Source of the DNA: JAADDV01 sp964582875
GTDB taxonomy: Bacteria; Aquificota; Aquificia; Aquificales; Hydrogenothermaceae
Assembly (NCBI GenBank): GCA_964582875.1
Contig: CAZOTZ010000024.1
Span: forward strand, 1 to 21,227
Reading direction: 5' to 3'
DNA length: 21,227 nucleotides
Shown: piece by piece, positions 13,584-20,926 of the stretch
Position numbering within the stretch: position 1 is the first letter of the stretch
Layout of the letters: the number at the start of each line of letters is the position of its first letter
Position numbers and translations under genes: made by a program
The notes under the pieces: model-generated
Databases searched by the model: none
What the model was told of the DNA's origin: nothing
Seen by the model: only the letters and a program-made list of their open reading frames with translations

Positions 13584-14572
13584 AACTTTTAATCACAGGT
13601 GGAGCAGGATTTATAGGAAGTGAGTTTGTCAGGCAGGCTGTTGGAAAAGAGTATGAAGTGGTTGTAGTTGATAAGCTTACATATGCAGGGGATTTAGAAA
13701 GGCTTAAAAGTGTTGAAGATAAGATAACTTTTTACAAAGCTGATATAACAGATAGAGAGTTTATAGAACATATATTCAAAACAGAAAAGCCTGATATTGT
13801 TGTTCATTGGGCAGCAGAAAGTCATGTAGATAGAAGTATATTAGATGCGTCTCCTTTTATAGAAACTAATGTAAAAGGTACACAGGTTTTACTTGATGTG
13901 GCAAAGGAAAACGATATTGATTTGTTTGTTAACATAGCAACAGATGAGGTTTATGGAGAGCTTGGAGAAGAAGGACAGTTTTTTGAGGATACACCACTTG
14001 TACCTAACTCTCCATACTCTGTAAGCAAAGCTTCAGCTGATATGCTTGGGAGAGCCTATTTTAAAACTTACGGACTTCCTGTAGTAACTGTCAGACCTTC
14101 CAATAACTATGGATGGTGGCAGTACCCGGAAAAACTTATTCCTGTTGTTATACTTAAAGCTTTGAACAATGAACCTATTCCAGTTTATGGAACAGGAAAA
14201 AATGTCAGGGAGTGGCTTTTTGTTTCAGATTGTGCAGAAGCTGTTTTTGAGATTATTGAAAAGGGAAAAGTAGGGGATATTTACAATGTTGGAAGTGGAG
14301 AAGAAAGGAGAAATATAGAAGTAGTAAAGGCTATTTTAGGTATTTTAGGAAAATCTGAAGACCTGATAACTTTTGTTAAAGATAGACCAGGACACGATTT
14401 TAGATATTCATTAAACACAGATAAAATCAAAAAAGAGTTAGGCTGGGAAGCAAAAGTTAAGTTTGAAGAAGGAATAGAAAAAACAGTCAGGTGGTACCTT
14501 GATAATATTGAATGGGTAGAGAAAAAACTTGATTTTCTAAAGGATTACTGGAGAAAGGTTTACAACAGCTAA
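13580..14572 (+). CDS. rfbB: dTDP-glucose 4,6-dehydratase RfbB (RmlB)
   Basis: This 330-residue short-chain dehydrogenase-type enzyme converts dTDP-glucose to dTDP-4-keto-6-deoxyglucose with bound NAD. GGAGFIG at 7-13 binds NAD, AAESHVDRSI at 78-87 is characteristic of RmlB, TDEVYGE at 121-127 holds the catalytic Thr-Asp-Glu set, and YSVSK at 146-150 is the Tyr-Lys pair. RPSNNYGWWQYPEKLIP further on is also typical. It is the last dTDP-sugar gene of the operon. The reductase rfbD, needed to finish dTDP-L-rhamnose, does not follow; uvrB does. The gene order A-C-B is one of several seen in bacteria. Confidence 0.95.
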   Translation: MKLLITGGAGFIGSEFVRQAVGKEYEVVVVDKLTYAGDLERLKSVEDKITFYKADITDREFIEHIFKTEKPDIVVHWAAESHVDRSILDASPFIETNVKGTQVLLDVAKENDIDLFVNIATDEVYGELGEEGQFFEDTPLVPNSPYSVSKASADMLGRAYFKTYGLPVVTVRPSNNYGWWQYPEKLIPVVILKALNNEPIPVYGTGKNVREWLFVSDCAEAVFEIIEKGKVGDIYNVGSGEERRNIEVVKAILGILGKSEDLITFVKDRPGHDFRYSLNTDKIKKELGWEAKVKFEEGIEKTVRWYLDNIEWVEKKLDFLKDYWRKVYNS

Positions 14573-14576
14573 AAAG

Positions 14577-14605
14577 TTGATAATTTTTTCCTTCAGGAAT
14601 AATTT
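14577..14605 (+). promoter_or_regulatory. Candidate promoter of uvrB-dnaB-mlaE
   Basis: TTGATA (14577-14582), a 17-nt spacer and TAATTT (14600-14605) lie in the 63-bp gap after rfbB. No strong terminator separates rfbB from uvrB, so read-through from the polysaccharide operon is also possible. Confidence 0.45.
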
Positions 14606-14634
14606 ATCCCCTCTAACAAAACTCAAGGGATAAA
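14603..14634 (+). repeat. Inverted repeat flanking the uvrB ribosome binding site
   Basis: TTTATCCC (14603-14610) and GGGATAAA (14627-14634) are perfect 8-bp arms separated by 16 nt. The right arm includes most of the uvrB Shine-Dalgarno (AAGGGA) and ends 1 bp before the ATG. In a transcript that reads through from rfbB the stem would mask the ribosome binding site. A transcript from the candidate uvrB promoter would lack the left arm. Confidence 0.5.
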
Positions 14635-14635
14635 A

Positions 14636-16627
14636 ATGGCAAGGACACCTTTTTTTCTAAAAAAACCTTTTGAGCCAGCTGGAGACCAGCCTAAAGCTAT
14701 AAAACAGCTTTACGAAAATCTGAAACAGGGAGTTAAAGAGCAGGTTTTACTTGGAGCGACTGGAACAGGAAAAAGTTTTACAATAGCTAATGTTATAGAA
14801 AAGTACGGCAAACCTGCCCTTGTTTTAACCCATAATAAAACCCTTGCTGCACAGCTTTACAGGGAGCTAAAAGAGTTTTTCCCTGATAATGCTGTAGAGT
14901 ATTTTGTTTCCTATTACGATTATTATCAACCTGAAGCTTACGTTCCAGAAAAAGACCTTTATATAGAAAAGGACAGTTCTATAAACGATGCAATAGACAG
15001 ACTTAGACACTCTGCTACAAAAAGTCTTATAGAAAGACCTGATACTATTGTCGTTTCTTCTGTGTCGTGTATTTACGGTCTTGGAACACCTGAGTTTTAC
15101 GAGAAACTCAGATTTCATATATATGTTGGACAGCAGATAGACAGACAGCAGTTTTTAAGGAAACTTGTTGAACTTCAGTATCTTAGAGATGATTTTTCTT
15201 TTAAAAGGGGAACTTTCAGAGTAAAAGGAGATACTGTAGAAATAATACCTTCCCATACAGAAGATACCATTGTAAGAGTAGAGTTTTTTGGAGATGAAAT
15301 AGACAGTATAACTGAAATAGACCTTTTTAACCGGAATATCAAGCAAAAACTAAATACAGCAGTTATTTTCCCTGCAAGTCATTACGTTATACCAAGACCT
15401 GATATGGTTGATGCTATAAAGCAGATACAGAAAGACCTTGAGAAAGAAGTTGAAGCTTTTAGAAGACAGGGAAAAGAAATAGAGGCAAACAGGCTCTGGC
15501 AGAGAACAAACTACGATATAGAAATGATGCTTGAACTTGGAACATGCAAAGGGATAGAAAACTACTCAAGGTATTTTGATGGAAGAAAGCCAGGTGAACC
15601 ACCTTATACACTTCTTGATTACTTCCCGGATGATTTTCTTCTTATAGTTGACGAATCCCATGTAACAATCCCTCAAGTAAGGGCTATGTACAACGGTGAT
15701 AGAAGAAGAAAGGAAAACCTCGTTAAGTATGGTTGGAGGCTTAGCTCTGCTTATGACAACAGACCACTAAAGTTTGAGGAGTTTTTACAGAAGATACAGA
15801 GAGCCATTTATGTATCAGCAACACCTTCGCAATGGGAAATAGAAAGAAGCAAAGGCGTTATTGTGGAGCAGATAATAAGACCAACAGGTATATTAGACCC
15901 TGTTATTGAAGTAAGACCAACAGAAGGACAGTTAGATGACCTTATAAATGAAATCTGGAGAATAAAAGAGAAAGGAGAAAGGGCTATAGTAATAACACTC
16001 ACAAAGAAGATGGCAGAAAACCTTGCTGATTACCTTGAGGAAAGGGATATAAAAGCTATTTACCTCCATTCAGAGATTGATACTATAGAAAGGGCAAAAA
16101 TAATAAAAGAGTTAAGGGAAGGAAAATACGATGTTATCGTAGGTGTGAACCTTTTGAGGGAAGGTATTGATATGCCTGAAGTATCTCTCGTTGCTGTTTT
16201 AGATGCAGATAAACAGGGATTTTTGCGTTCAACGACTGCCCTTATACAGATAATAGGTAGAGCTGCAAGAAATGTTAATGGTAAAGCTATCCTGTATGCT
16301 GATACTATAACACCTGCAATGCAAAAAGCTATAGATGAAACAAACAGAAGAAGAAAAATACAGGAGGAGTACAATAAAAAACATGGAATAGTACCTGAGA
16401 CTGTTAGAAAAGAAGTTAAAGACCTTATATCCCTTGAGGAAATAGGTATTTATGAATACACAGATTATATACCTGAAGATGTGGAAACAGAAGAAGACCT
16501 GATTAAGAAAATAGATAAGTTGGAAAAAGAGATGTGGGAAGCTGCAGAAAAATGGGAATTTGAAAAAGCAGCAGAAATAAGAGACCAGATAGAAAAGTTA
16601 AGAAAATTAGTTGGTGTAGTTAAATAG
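14636..16627 (+). CDS. uvrB: Excinuclease ABC subunit B
   Basis: This 663-residue DNA repair helicase-like protein receives damaged DNA from UvrA and loads UvrC for dual incision. Walker A GATGTGKS is at 40-47. The damage-probing beta-hairpin region, YYDYYQPEAYVPEKDLYIEK, is at about 93-112. VDESH at about 338 is the Walker B box, and VSATPSQWE, LREGIDMPEVSLV and QIIGRAARN are the later helicase motifs. The C-terminal UVR motif (about 620-655), with LEKEMWEAAEKWEFEKAAEIR, binds UvrC. Length and all motifs are normal. The ATG lies 5 nt after AAGGGA. dnaB follows closely downstream. Its place between a polysaccharide operon and dnaB is a local arrangement and says nothing about function. Confidence 0.97.
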   Translation: MARTPFFLKKPFEPAGDQPKAIKQLYENLKQGVKEQVLLGATGTGKSFTIANVIEKYGKPALVLTHNKTLAAQLYRELKEFFPDNAVEYFVSYYDYYQPEAYVPEKDLYIEKDSSINDAIDRLRHSATKSLIERPDTIVVSSVSCIYGLGTPEFYEKLRFHIYVGQQIDRQQFLRKLVELQYLRDDFSFKRGTFRVKGDTVEIIPSHTEDTIVRVEFFGDEIDSITEIDLFNRNIKQKLNTAVIFPASHYVIPRPDMVDAIKQIQKDLEKEVEAFRRQGKEIEANRLWQRTNYDIEMMLELGTCKGIENYSRYFDGRKPGEPPYTLLDYFPDDFLLIVDESHVTIPQVRAMYNGDRRRKENLVKYGWRLSSAYDNRPLKFEEFLQKIQRAIYVSATPSQWEIERSKGVIVEQIIRPTGILDPVIEVRPTEGQLDDLINEIWRIKEKGERAIVITLTKKMAENLADYLEERDIKAIYLHSEIDTIERAKIIKELREGKYDVIVGVNLLREGIDMPEVSLVAVLDADKQGFLRSTTALIQIIGRAARNVNGKAILYADTITPAMQKAIDETNRRRKIQEEYNKKHGIVPETVRKEVKDLISLEEIGIYEYTDYIPEDVETEEDLIKKIDKLEKEMWEAAEKWEFEKAAEIRDQIEKLRKLVGVVK

Positions 16628-16660
16628 TAGAAAATGTATAATAAACCCAATTCAAATTCT

Positions 16661-16664
16661 GGAG
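16661..16664 (+). promoter_or_regulatory. Ribosome binding site that fixes the dnaB start
   Basis: GGAG lies 5 nt before ATG 16670. The upstream in-frame ATG at 16634 has no Shine-Dalgarno and sits 7 bp after the uvrB stop. Confidence 0.75.
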
Positions 16665-16669
16665 TACAG

Positions 16670-18106
16670 ATGAGTGAGATAGATAATACTATTCCCCATG
16701 ATGACCAGTCAGAGAGGGCAGTACTTGGGGCTATACTTTCTGACCCATCTATATCAGATACTGTTATAAATATTCTAAAGCCAGCTGATTTTTTTAACAC
16801 AAAACACAGGATAATATATGAGGCAATTATAGAGCTTTCTGAAGCTGGAGAACCCCCTGGATATATAGTTGTAAAAAACCACCTTGATTCAAAAGGGAAG
16901 TTAGATGAAATTGGAGGAGAAGGATATCTTCTACTTGTTTTAAGTGAAGCTGCACCTTCAAACACTGTAGAAGTAGTAGCAAAACAGGTAAAAGAAAAAT
17001 CTATTGTAAGAAATCTTATACAGGTTGCCCAGGGAATACTACAGAAAGCAAAAAAATACAAAGATGTAAATGAGCTGATAGAAGAAGCTGAAAGCCAGAT
17101 ATTTAAAATAAATGAAGAAAGGGCTATAACCCATTACTATGAACTTAAAGATGTAATAAAAGACACCTTAAATATAATTAATGAGCTTTCAAAAAAAGAA
17201 ACAGTTGTTACAGGAATACCATCTGGTTTTTATGACCTTGATAGACTTACGACAGGTTTCCACCCAGGAGACCTTGTTATTATAGCAGCAAGGCCAGCAA
17301 TGGGAAAAACATCTTTTGCCCTTTCTATACTCCACAATGTTTCTGTTGTTGAAAGGTATCCTTCAGTTTTCTTTTCCCTTGAAATGTCTAAAGAGCAGAT
17401 AGCTATGAGACTTATGTCCCTTGAGGCAAGGGTTCCACTTAAAAAGGTTCGTTCTGGTTTTTTAAGCCACGAAGAGATGGAAAAACTCGCTGAAGTTTCA
17501 GTTGAACTGTCTTCAGCACCTGTTTTTATAGATGATACTGCTTCCCTTTCTATTCTTGATATGAGAGCAAAAGCAAGGAGGTTAAAGAAAGAAAAAGATA
17601 TACAGCTTATTATTGTTGATTACCTTCAACTTATGCGTTCCCATAGAAGAACAGAAAACAGACAGCAGGAAGTTGCGGAAATATCAAGGGGATTAAAGGC
17701 AATAGCAAAGGAGCTATCAATACCAGTGATAGCCCTTGCACAGCTGTCAAGACAGGCTGAATTACGTTCCGATAAAAGACCTCAGCTTGCAGATTTAAGG
17801 GAAAGTGGTTCTATAGAACAGGATGCAGACCTTGTTATGTTTATACATAGACCAGAGTACTACAAAAAAAATCCTACCCCTGAGGAAGAAGGATTAGCAG
17901 AAATAATAATAGCAAAACAGAGAAATGGACCAACAGGTGTTGTAAATCTTGCATTTATAAAAGAGATAACAAGATTTGAAAATCTTGCAAAAGGAGGTTA
18001 TGGGGAAGAAGAGGACAGTGGTGATATAATAGATGAACCTCCTTTTGAGACAGAAGAAATGGAAACATTAGATTTAATTGAAGATGAAGACATAGTGGAT
18101 ATCTAA
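16670..18106 (+). CDS. dnaB: Replicative DNA helicase DnaB
   Basis: This is the 478-residue hexameric replication-fork helicase. The N-terminal primase-interacting domain begins IPHDDQSERAVLGAIL. The RecA-like C-terminal domain starts at GIPSGFYDLDRLTTGF, with Walker A ARPAMGKTS at about 206-214, FSLEMS, then LIIVDYLQLM as Walker B, and DLRESGSIEQDADLVMFIHR near the end. No intein or insertion is seen at the Walker A or other usual sites. The acidic C-terminal tail (EEEDSGDIIDEPP, then EDEDIVDI) is longer than a minimal DnaB. The start was moved 12 codons inward from an earlier ATG, because only ATG 16670 has a ribosome binding site and because family N-termini begin near here. mlaE starts on the base directly after the stop. 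Confidence 0.95.
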   Translation: MSEIDNTIPHDDQSERAVLGAILSDPSISDTVINILKPADFFNTKHRIIYEAIIELSEAGEPPGYIVVKNHLDSKGKLDEIGGEGYLLLVLSEAAPSNTVEVVAKQVKEKSIVRNLIQVAQGILQKAKKYKDVNELIEEAESQIFKINEERAITHYYELKDVIKDTLNIINELSKKETVVTGIPSGFYDLDRLTTGFHPGDLVIIAARPAMGKTSFALSILHNVSVVERYPSVFFSLEMSKEQIAMRLMSLEARVPLKKVRSGFLSHEEMEKLAEVSVELSSAPVFIDDTASLSILDMRAKARRLKKEKDIQLIIVDYLQLMRSHRRTENRQQEVAEISRGLKAIAKELSIPVIALAQLSRQAELRSDKRPQLADLRESGSIEQDADLVMFIHRPEYYKKNPTPEEEGLAEIIIAKQRNGPTGVVNLAFIKEITRFENLAKGGYGEEEDSGDIIDEPPFETEEMETLDLIEDEDIVDI

Positions 18107-18853
18107 ATGGAAAAGATAAAAAGCTTCGTAGAACATATAGGAAATGCAACATTGCTTTTTTTACAGGCAGTTTATCTATCAGTAGTTTCTCCTCCAAAAA
18201 TAAGACATATTCTCAAGTATATGGAGGAAATCGGTGTAACAGCAGCCCCTTTAATTGCCATAACAGGTTTTTTTACAGGAGGGGTTCTTGTTGTAGAAAC
18301 GTATCCAACTTTTCATAAATTTAACGCAGAATTTTTAATAGGAGCCCTTGTTTCCCTTTCTTTGGCAAGAGAGCTTTCTCCTGTTCTTGTAGCACTGTTA
18401 GTTACAGCCCGTTCAGGTTCAGCTATGGCTGCAAATATAGGAACTATGAGAATAACAGAGCAGATAGATGCCCTTGAGGTAATGGCTGTAAATCCTGTAA
18501 GGTACCTGATATCCCCAAGGCTTATAGCAGCTATCATCATGATTCCTTCCCTTGTAATTCTTTCTTATACGTCAGGAATAATAGGTGGTTATTTTGTTGG
18601 GACAAAACTTTACTCAATTAACCCTTACCTCTTTATTGAAAAAATGAAAGATTTAACAGACCTTTACGATATTTTAGGAGGACTGTACAAATCAGTAGGT
18701 TTTGCAATTGTAATAACCACTGTTTCCTGTTATTTTGGCTATATAACAAAAGGTGGAGCAGAAGGGGTGGGGAAATCCACCACAACTGCTGTTGTTGTTT
18801 CTTCGGTTCTTGTTCTTATACTTGATTACTTCTTAACTGCATTAATTTATTAA
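18107..18853 (+). CDS. mlaE: MlaE/YrbE-family ABC transporter permease
   Basis: This 248-residue inner-membrane protein has about five or six hydrophobic segments, and the family core ELSPVLVALLVTARSGSAMAA followed by IGTMRITEQIDALEVMAVNP at about 87-130. MlaE is the permease of the phospholipid transport complex that works with the ATPase MlaF and the lipid-binding MlaD to keep outer-membrane lipid asymmetry. Neither mlaF nor mlaD is next to it here: upstream is dnaB and downstream a converging protease gene. The ATG begins on the base after the dnaB stop with no strong Shine-Dalgarno, so translation is probably coupled to dnaB. Its last 38 bp overlap the 3' end of the opposing protease gene. 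The family is certain, and the phospholipid role is inferred from the family. Confidence 0.93.
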   Translation: MEKIKSFVEHIGNATLLFLQAVYLSVVSPPKIRHILKYMEEIGVTAAPLIAITGFFTGGVLVVETYPTFHKFNAEFLIGALVSLSLARELSPVLVALLVTARSGSAMAANIGTMRITEQIDALEVMAVNPVRYLISPRLIAAIIMIPSLVILSYTSGIIGGYFVGTKLYSINPYLFIEKMKDLTDLYDILGGLYKSVGFAIVITTVSCYFGYITKGGAEGVGKSTTTAVVVSSVLVLILDYFLTALIY

Positions 18854-20717
18854 ATTTTCTTAAACCAAAAACAACAAGTAAAGAAACAAAAGTGAAAAGT
18901 AATGAAAAGTCTGTCTTCTTAGATAAAGAACATCCTGCTCCACTTCCTCCATTATCTATTGTTTTAGGGTTCTTTTCTTTAGGAACTCCTCCTTCGCTAT
19001 CCTTTAGTGTATTACTGTTTTCTTTAGGAACTACAAAAGCAAGCTGACTTTTTACAACACCAATGTCATTATCATAATCATATCTACTGTTATCTTCTAA
19101 ACCTATGTTTATATTGTTTCCGTATTTTTCAATAAGACTTTCATCTATGAGACTACACACTTTTGTAATAGGTTCGCAAAAGGCAACTTTTATCCCTTCT
19201 GGGGATTTTGCTAAAGAAAGCTTTATACCTGCGTACTGAATTCCTGTTGTAAATCTTATATAAAAAGGTTTTTTAAAGAAAGTATAGCTATCAGTATCAA
19301 GTGTGTAATCATTTTTATTTACAAAACCAGAATCAATAATTGTATATTCATCAGGTTTTATTTTTATTCCAAATTCACCATCTATTGATTTAACAGGGTT
19401 TTCTAACATTTTATAAAGATTTAATCTTCCATCAGTGAAAAGTTTTCCTTTTAAATCTGGAAGTTCATCTACATTTACAAGTATAGTTGCCTTTATATCT
19501 CTCCAGTTAAGGTAAGGATATTTACTTTTAAGAAGTGCTGCAGCACCTGTTACAAATGGAGCTGCCATAGAAGTTCCAGTTTCTTTATCATACCTGCCTA
19601 TAGGTAAAATTCCTGTTGGAACTGTACTGTATATCTCCCATCCAGGGGCAGCTAAATCAACAGATTTGCTTCCATAGTAAGAAAACCATGGAATTCTATC
19701 GTTTTTATCTGTTGCGGCAACGCATATCAAACCATCGTTATCAAGTTTGTAATTACACGGGTATACAGGAATATTGTCATTATTTGGGTCGAAGTCTCCT
19801 GATTGGTTTCCTGCTGCTGTGATAAACAAAATCCCTGCGTTTATACTCTCCTGTATTGCTTCTTTAAGAATATCACCTAAATATACATTCTTACTCCCTG
19901 CCCACGAGTTATTAGATGCAACAATATTTACTCCTCTTTCTTTTAGTCTGGTAATATAGTTGAGACATTTTATGATTATCTCTAGAGTTGTGTTATCTCC
20001 TCCATCATCAAAGATTTTACATGGTAGGAGTTTTACCCTCCAGTTAACCCCTGCAATACCTTCATTGTTATTTCCTACAGCTCCAATTATTCCGGATACA
20101 TGGGTTCCATGTATGTTATCTACATTTCCTGGAGATGGGTCATTATCATTATCAAACATATCATATCCTATACAGTCATCTATATAACCATCGTTGTCAT
20201 CATCTTTTCCTGGTATACCATTGCACTCTGCAGAGTTTTTCCAGATGTTATCTTTTAAATCAGGATGTTTGTAATCAACACCTGTATCCAGAACAGCTAC
20301 AACTATATCATTTGAACCTGTAGTAATATCCCATGCTTCTGGCGCTTTTATTTTTTCAAATCCCCAATAAAGAGAGGTATCCTTTGAAAATTCTTTGTCA
20401 TTAGGAATTCTGGTAGGTTTTATAATGTAGTTAGGTTCTACTTTTTCAATTAAAGGGTTATTTTTTAACTGTTGAATGAGTTCTTCAGTTGTTTTTGTTT
20501 TTGATTTAACAAGAAAAATCTGTTCGTTTCCCTGTTTAAAAACACTTTGAACTTTAATGTCAGTTCCTGCTATGTGTATTTCTGGATTTTTATTACTCTG
20601 GGGTGATATAACTGATTTTTTTAGCTTGATTAAAACTTCACCTTCTATATATTCTGCTGAGTAAGAAAAATAAAAAAAAGTCAGTACTACTGTTATTGAT
20701 AAGAGAAAAGATTTCAT
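18816..20717 (-). CDS. Secreted subtilisin-like serine protease (S8) with a Cys-containing C-terminal anchor
   Basis: This 633-residue precursor has a signal peptide at 1-20 (to SYS-AEY). An inhibitor-I9-like propeptide spans about 21-100 (EVLIKLKK, then NPLIEKVEPNY). The S8 domain has Asp144 in AVLDTGVD, His203 in HGTHVSG, oxyanion Asn304 in AAGN and Ser383 in GTSMAAP. An Asp/Asn-rich loop, KDDDNDGYIDD at 171-181, probably binds calcium. Eight cysteines fall in four close pairs (165/182, 233/251, 321/332, 514/521), suggesting disulfides outside the cytoplasm. A ninth, Cys596, stands alone in GSGAGC, followed by a hydrophobic helix at about 604-619 and Arg-Lys. That is the plan of a CTERM sorting signal. 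The precursor starts with GGGGAGG 7 nt before the ATG. Residues after about 622 are encoded opposite the end of mlaE. Confidence 0.93.
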   Translation of the reverse strand: MKSFLLSITVVLTFFYFSYSAEYIEGEVLIKLKKSVISPQSNKNPEIHIAGTDIKVQSVFKQGNEQIFLVKSKTKTTEELIQQLKNNPLIEKVEPNYIIKPTRIPNDKEFSKDTSLYWGFEKIKAPEAWDITTGSNDIVVAVLDTGVDYKHPDLKDNIWKNSAECNGIPGKDDDNDGYIDDCIGYDMFDNDNDPSPGNVDNIHGTHVSGIIGAVGNNNEGIAGVNWRVKLLPCKIFDDGGDNTTLEIIIKCLNYITRLKERGVNIVASNNSWAGSKNVYLGDILKEAIQESINAGILFITAAGNQSGDFDPNNDNIPVYPCNYKLDNDGLICVAATDKNDRIPWFSYYGSKSVDLAAPGWEIYSTVPTGILPIGRYDKETGTSMAAPFVTGAAALLKSKYPYLNWRDIKATILVNVDELPDLKGKLFTDGRLNLYKMLENPVKSIDGEFGIKIKPDEYTIIDSGFVNKNDYTLDTDSYTFFKKPFYIRFTTGIQYAGIKLSLAKSPEGIKVAFCEPITKVCSLIDESLIEKYGNNINIGLEDNSRYDYDNDIGVVKSQLAFVVPKENSNTLKDSEGGVPKEKNPKTIDNGGSGAGCSLSKKTDFSLLFTFVSLLVVFGLRKFNKLMQLRSNQV

Positions 20718-20787
20718 CTCTTTTCCTCCCCACTAATAGTTATTTATTTTTCAGTTTAGTGTTATTTTAACAAAAAATTATTAATTT

Positions 20788-20806
20788 ATGTGGCACATAA
20801 CCACAT
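20788..20806. repeat. Inverted repeat, possible operator in the protease/acnB spacer
   Basis: ATGTGG and CCACAT are perfect 6-bp arms around CACATAA. It is GC-richer than the surrounding sequence, which makes it stand out. It lies about 56 bp upstream of the acnB -35 and about 70 bp upstream of the protease ATG. There is no T-run, so it is not a terminator. Confidence 0.45.
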
Positions 20807-20853
20807 TTATAAGTTTATGCGATTTTCAAAAGTAGTTAACTGTTTTTTTATAA

Positions 20854-20874
20854 AACAGTGTTTGATTTTCTAAA
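20854..20874 (+). promoter_or_regulatory. Putative operator shared by the korA and acnB promoters (copy 2)
   Basis: The 21 bases begin AACAGTGTTTGATTTT and end CTAAA. They match 9082-9102 at 19 of 21. The palindromic core AAACA-G-TGTTT (20853-20863) abuts and overlaps the acnB -35 box. Confidence 0.5.
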
Positions 20875-20891
20875 AGCCCTTCATTTATAAT
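20862..20891 (+). promoter_or_regulatory. Probable sigma-70-type promoter of acnB
   Basis: TTGATT (20862-20867), an 18-nt spacer and a perfect TATAAT (20886-20891) lie 35 bp upstream of the ATG. The -35 and the 18-nt spacing are the same as in the korA promoter. Confidence 0.75.
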
Positions 20892-20926
20892 AGTTTCTTC
20901 AAATAACTGGTCAGGAGAGGTGAAGT

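Larger units (their letters stand above)
20718..20926. other. Divergent intergenic region between the protease and acnB
   Basis: These 209 AT-rich bases must hold promoters for both genes. The acnB side is clear (see 20862-20891). The protease side has a good Shine-Dalgarno (GGGGAGG, minus strand) but no convincing promoter. An inverted repeat, ATGTGG-CACATAA-CCACAT (20788-20806), lies between them and could be an operator. Confidence 0.7.

Noticed and set aside
16634..16669. Upstream ATG adding 12 residues to DnaB
   Set aside because: There is no ribosome binding site, and the added residues (Asn/Ser/Pro-rich) do not resemble DnaB N-termini. ATG 16670 has GGAG at 5 nt.
16465..17061. 198-residue minus-strand reading frame across the uvrB/dnaB junction
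   Set aside because: It is the shadow of two certain genes. Its composition (Ser/Phe/Ile rich) is what antisense of Glu/Lys-rich coding DNA gives, and it has no motif.
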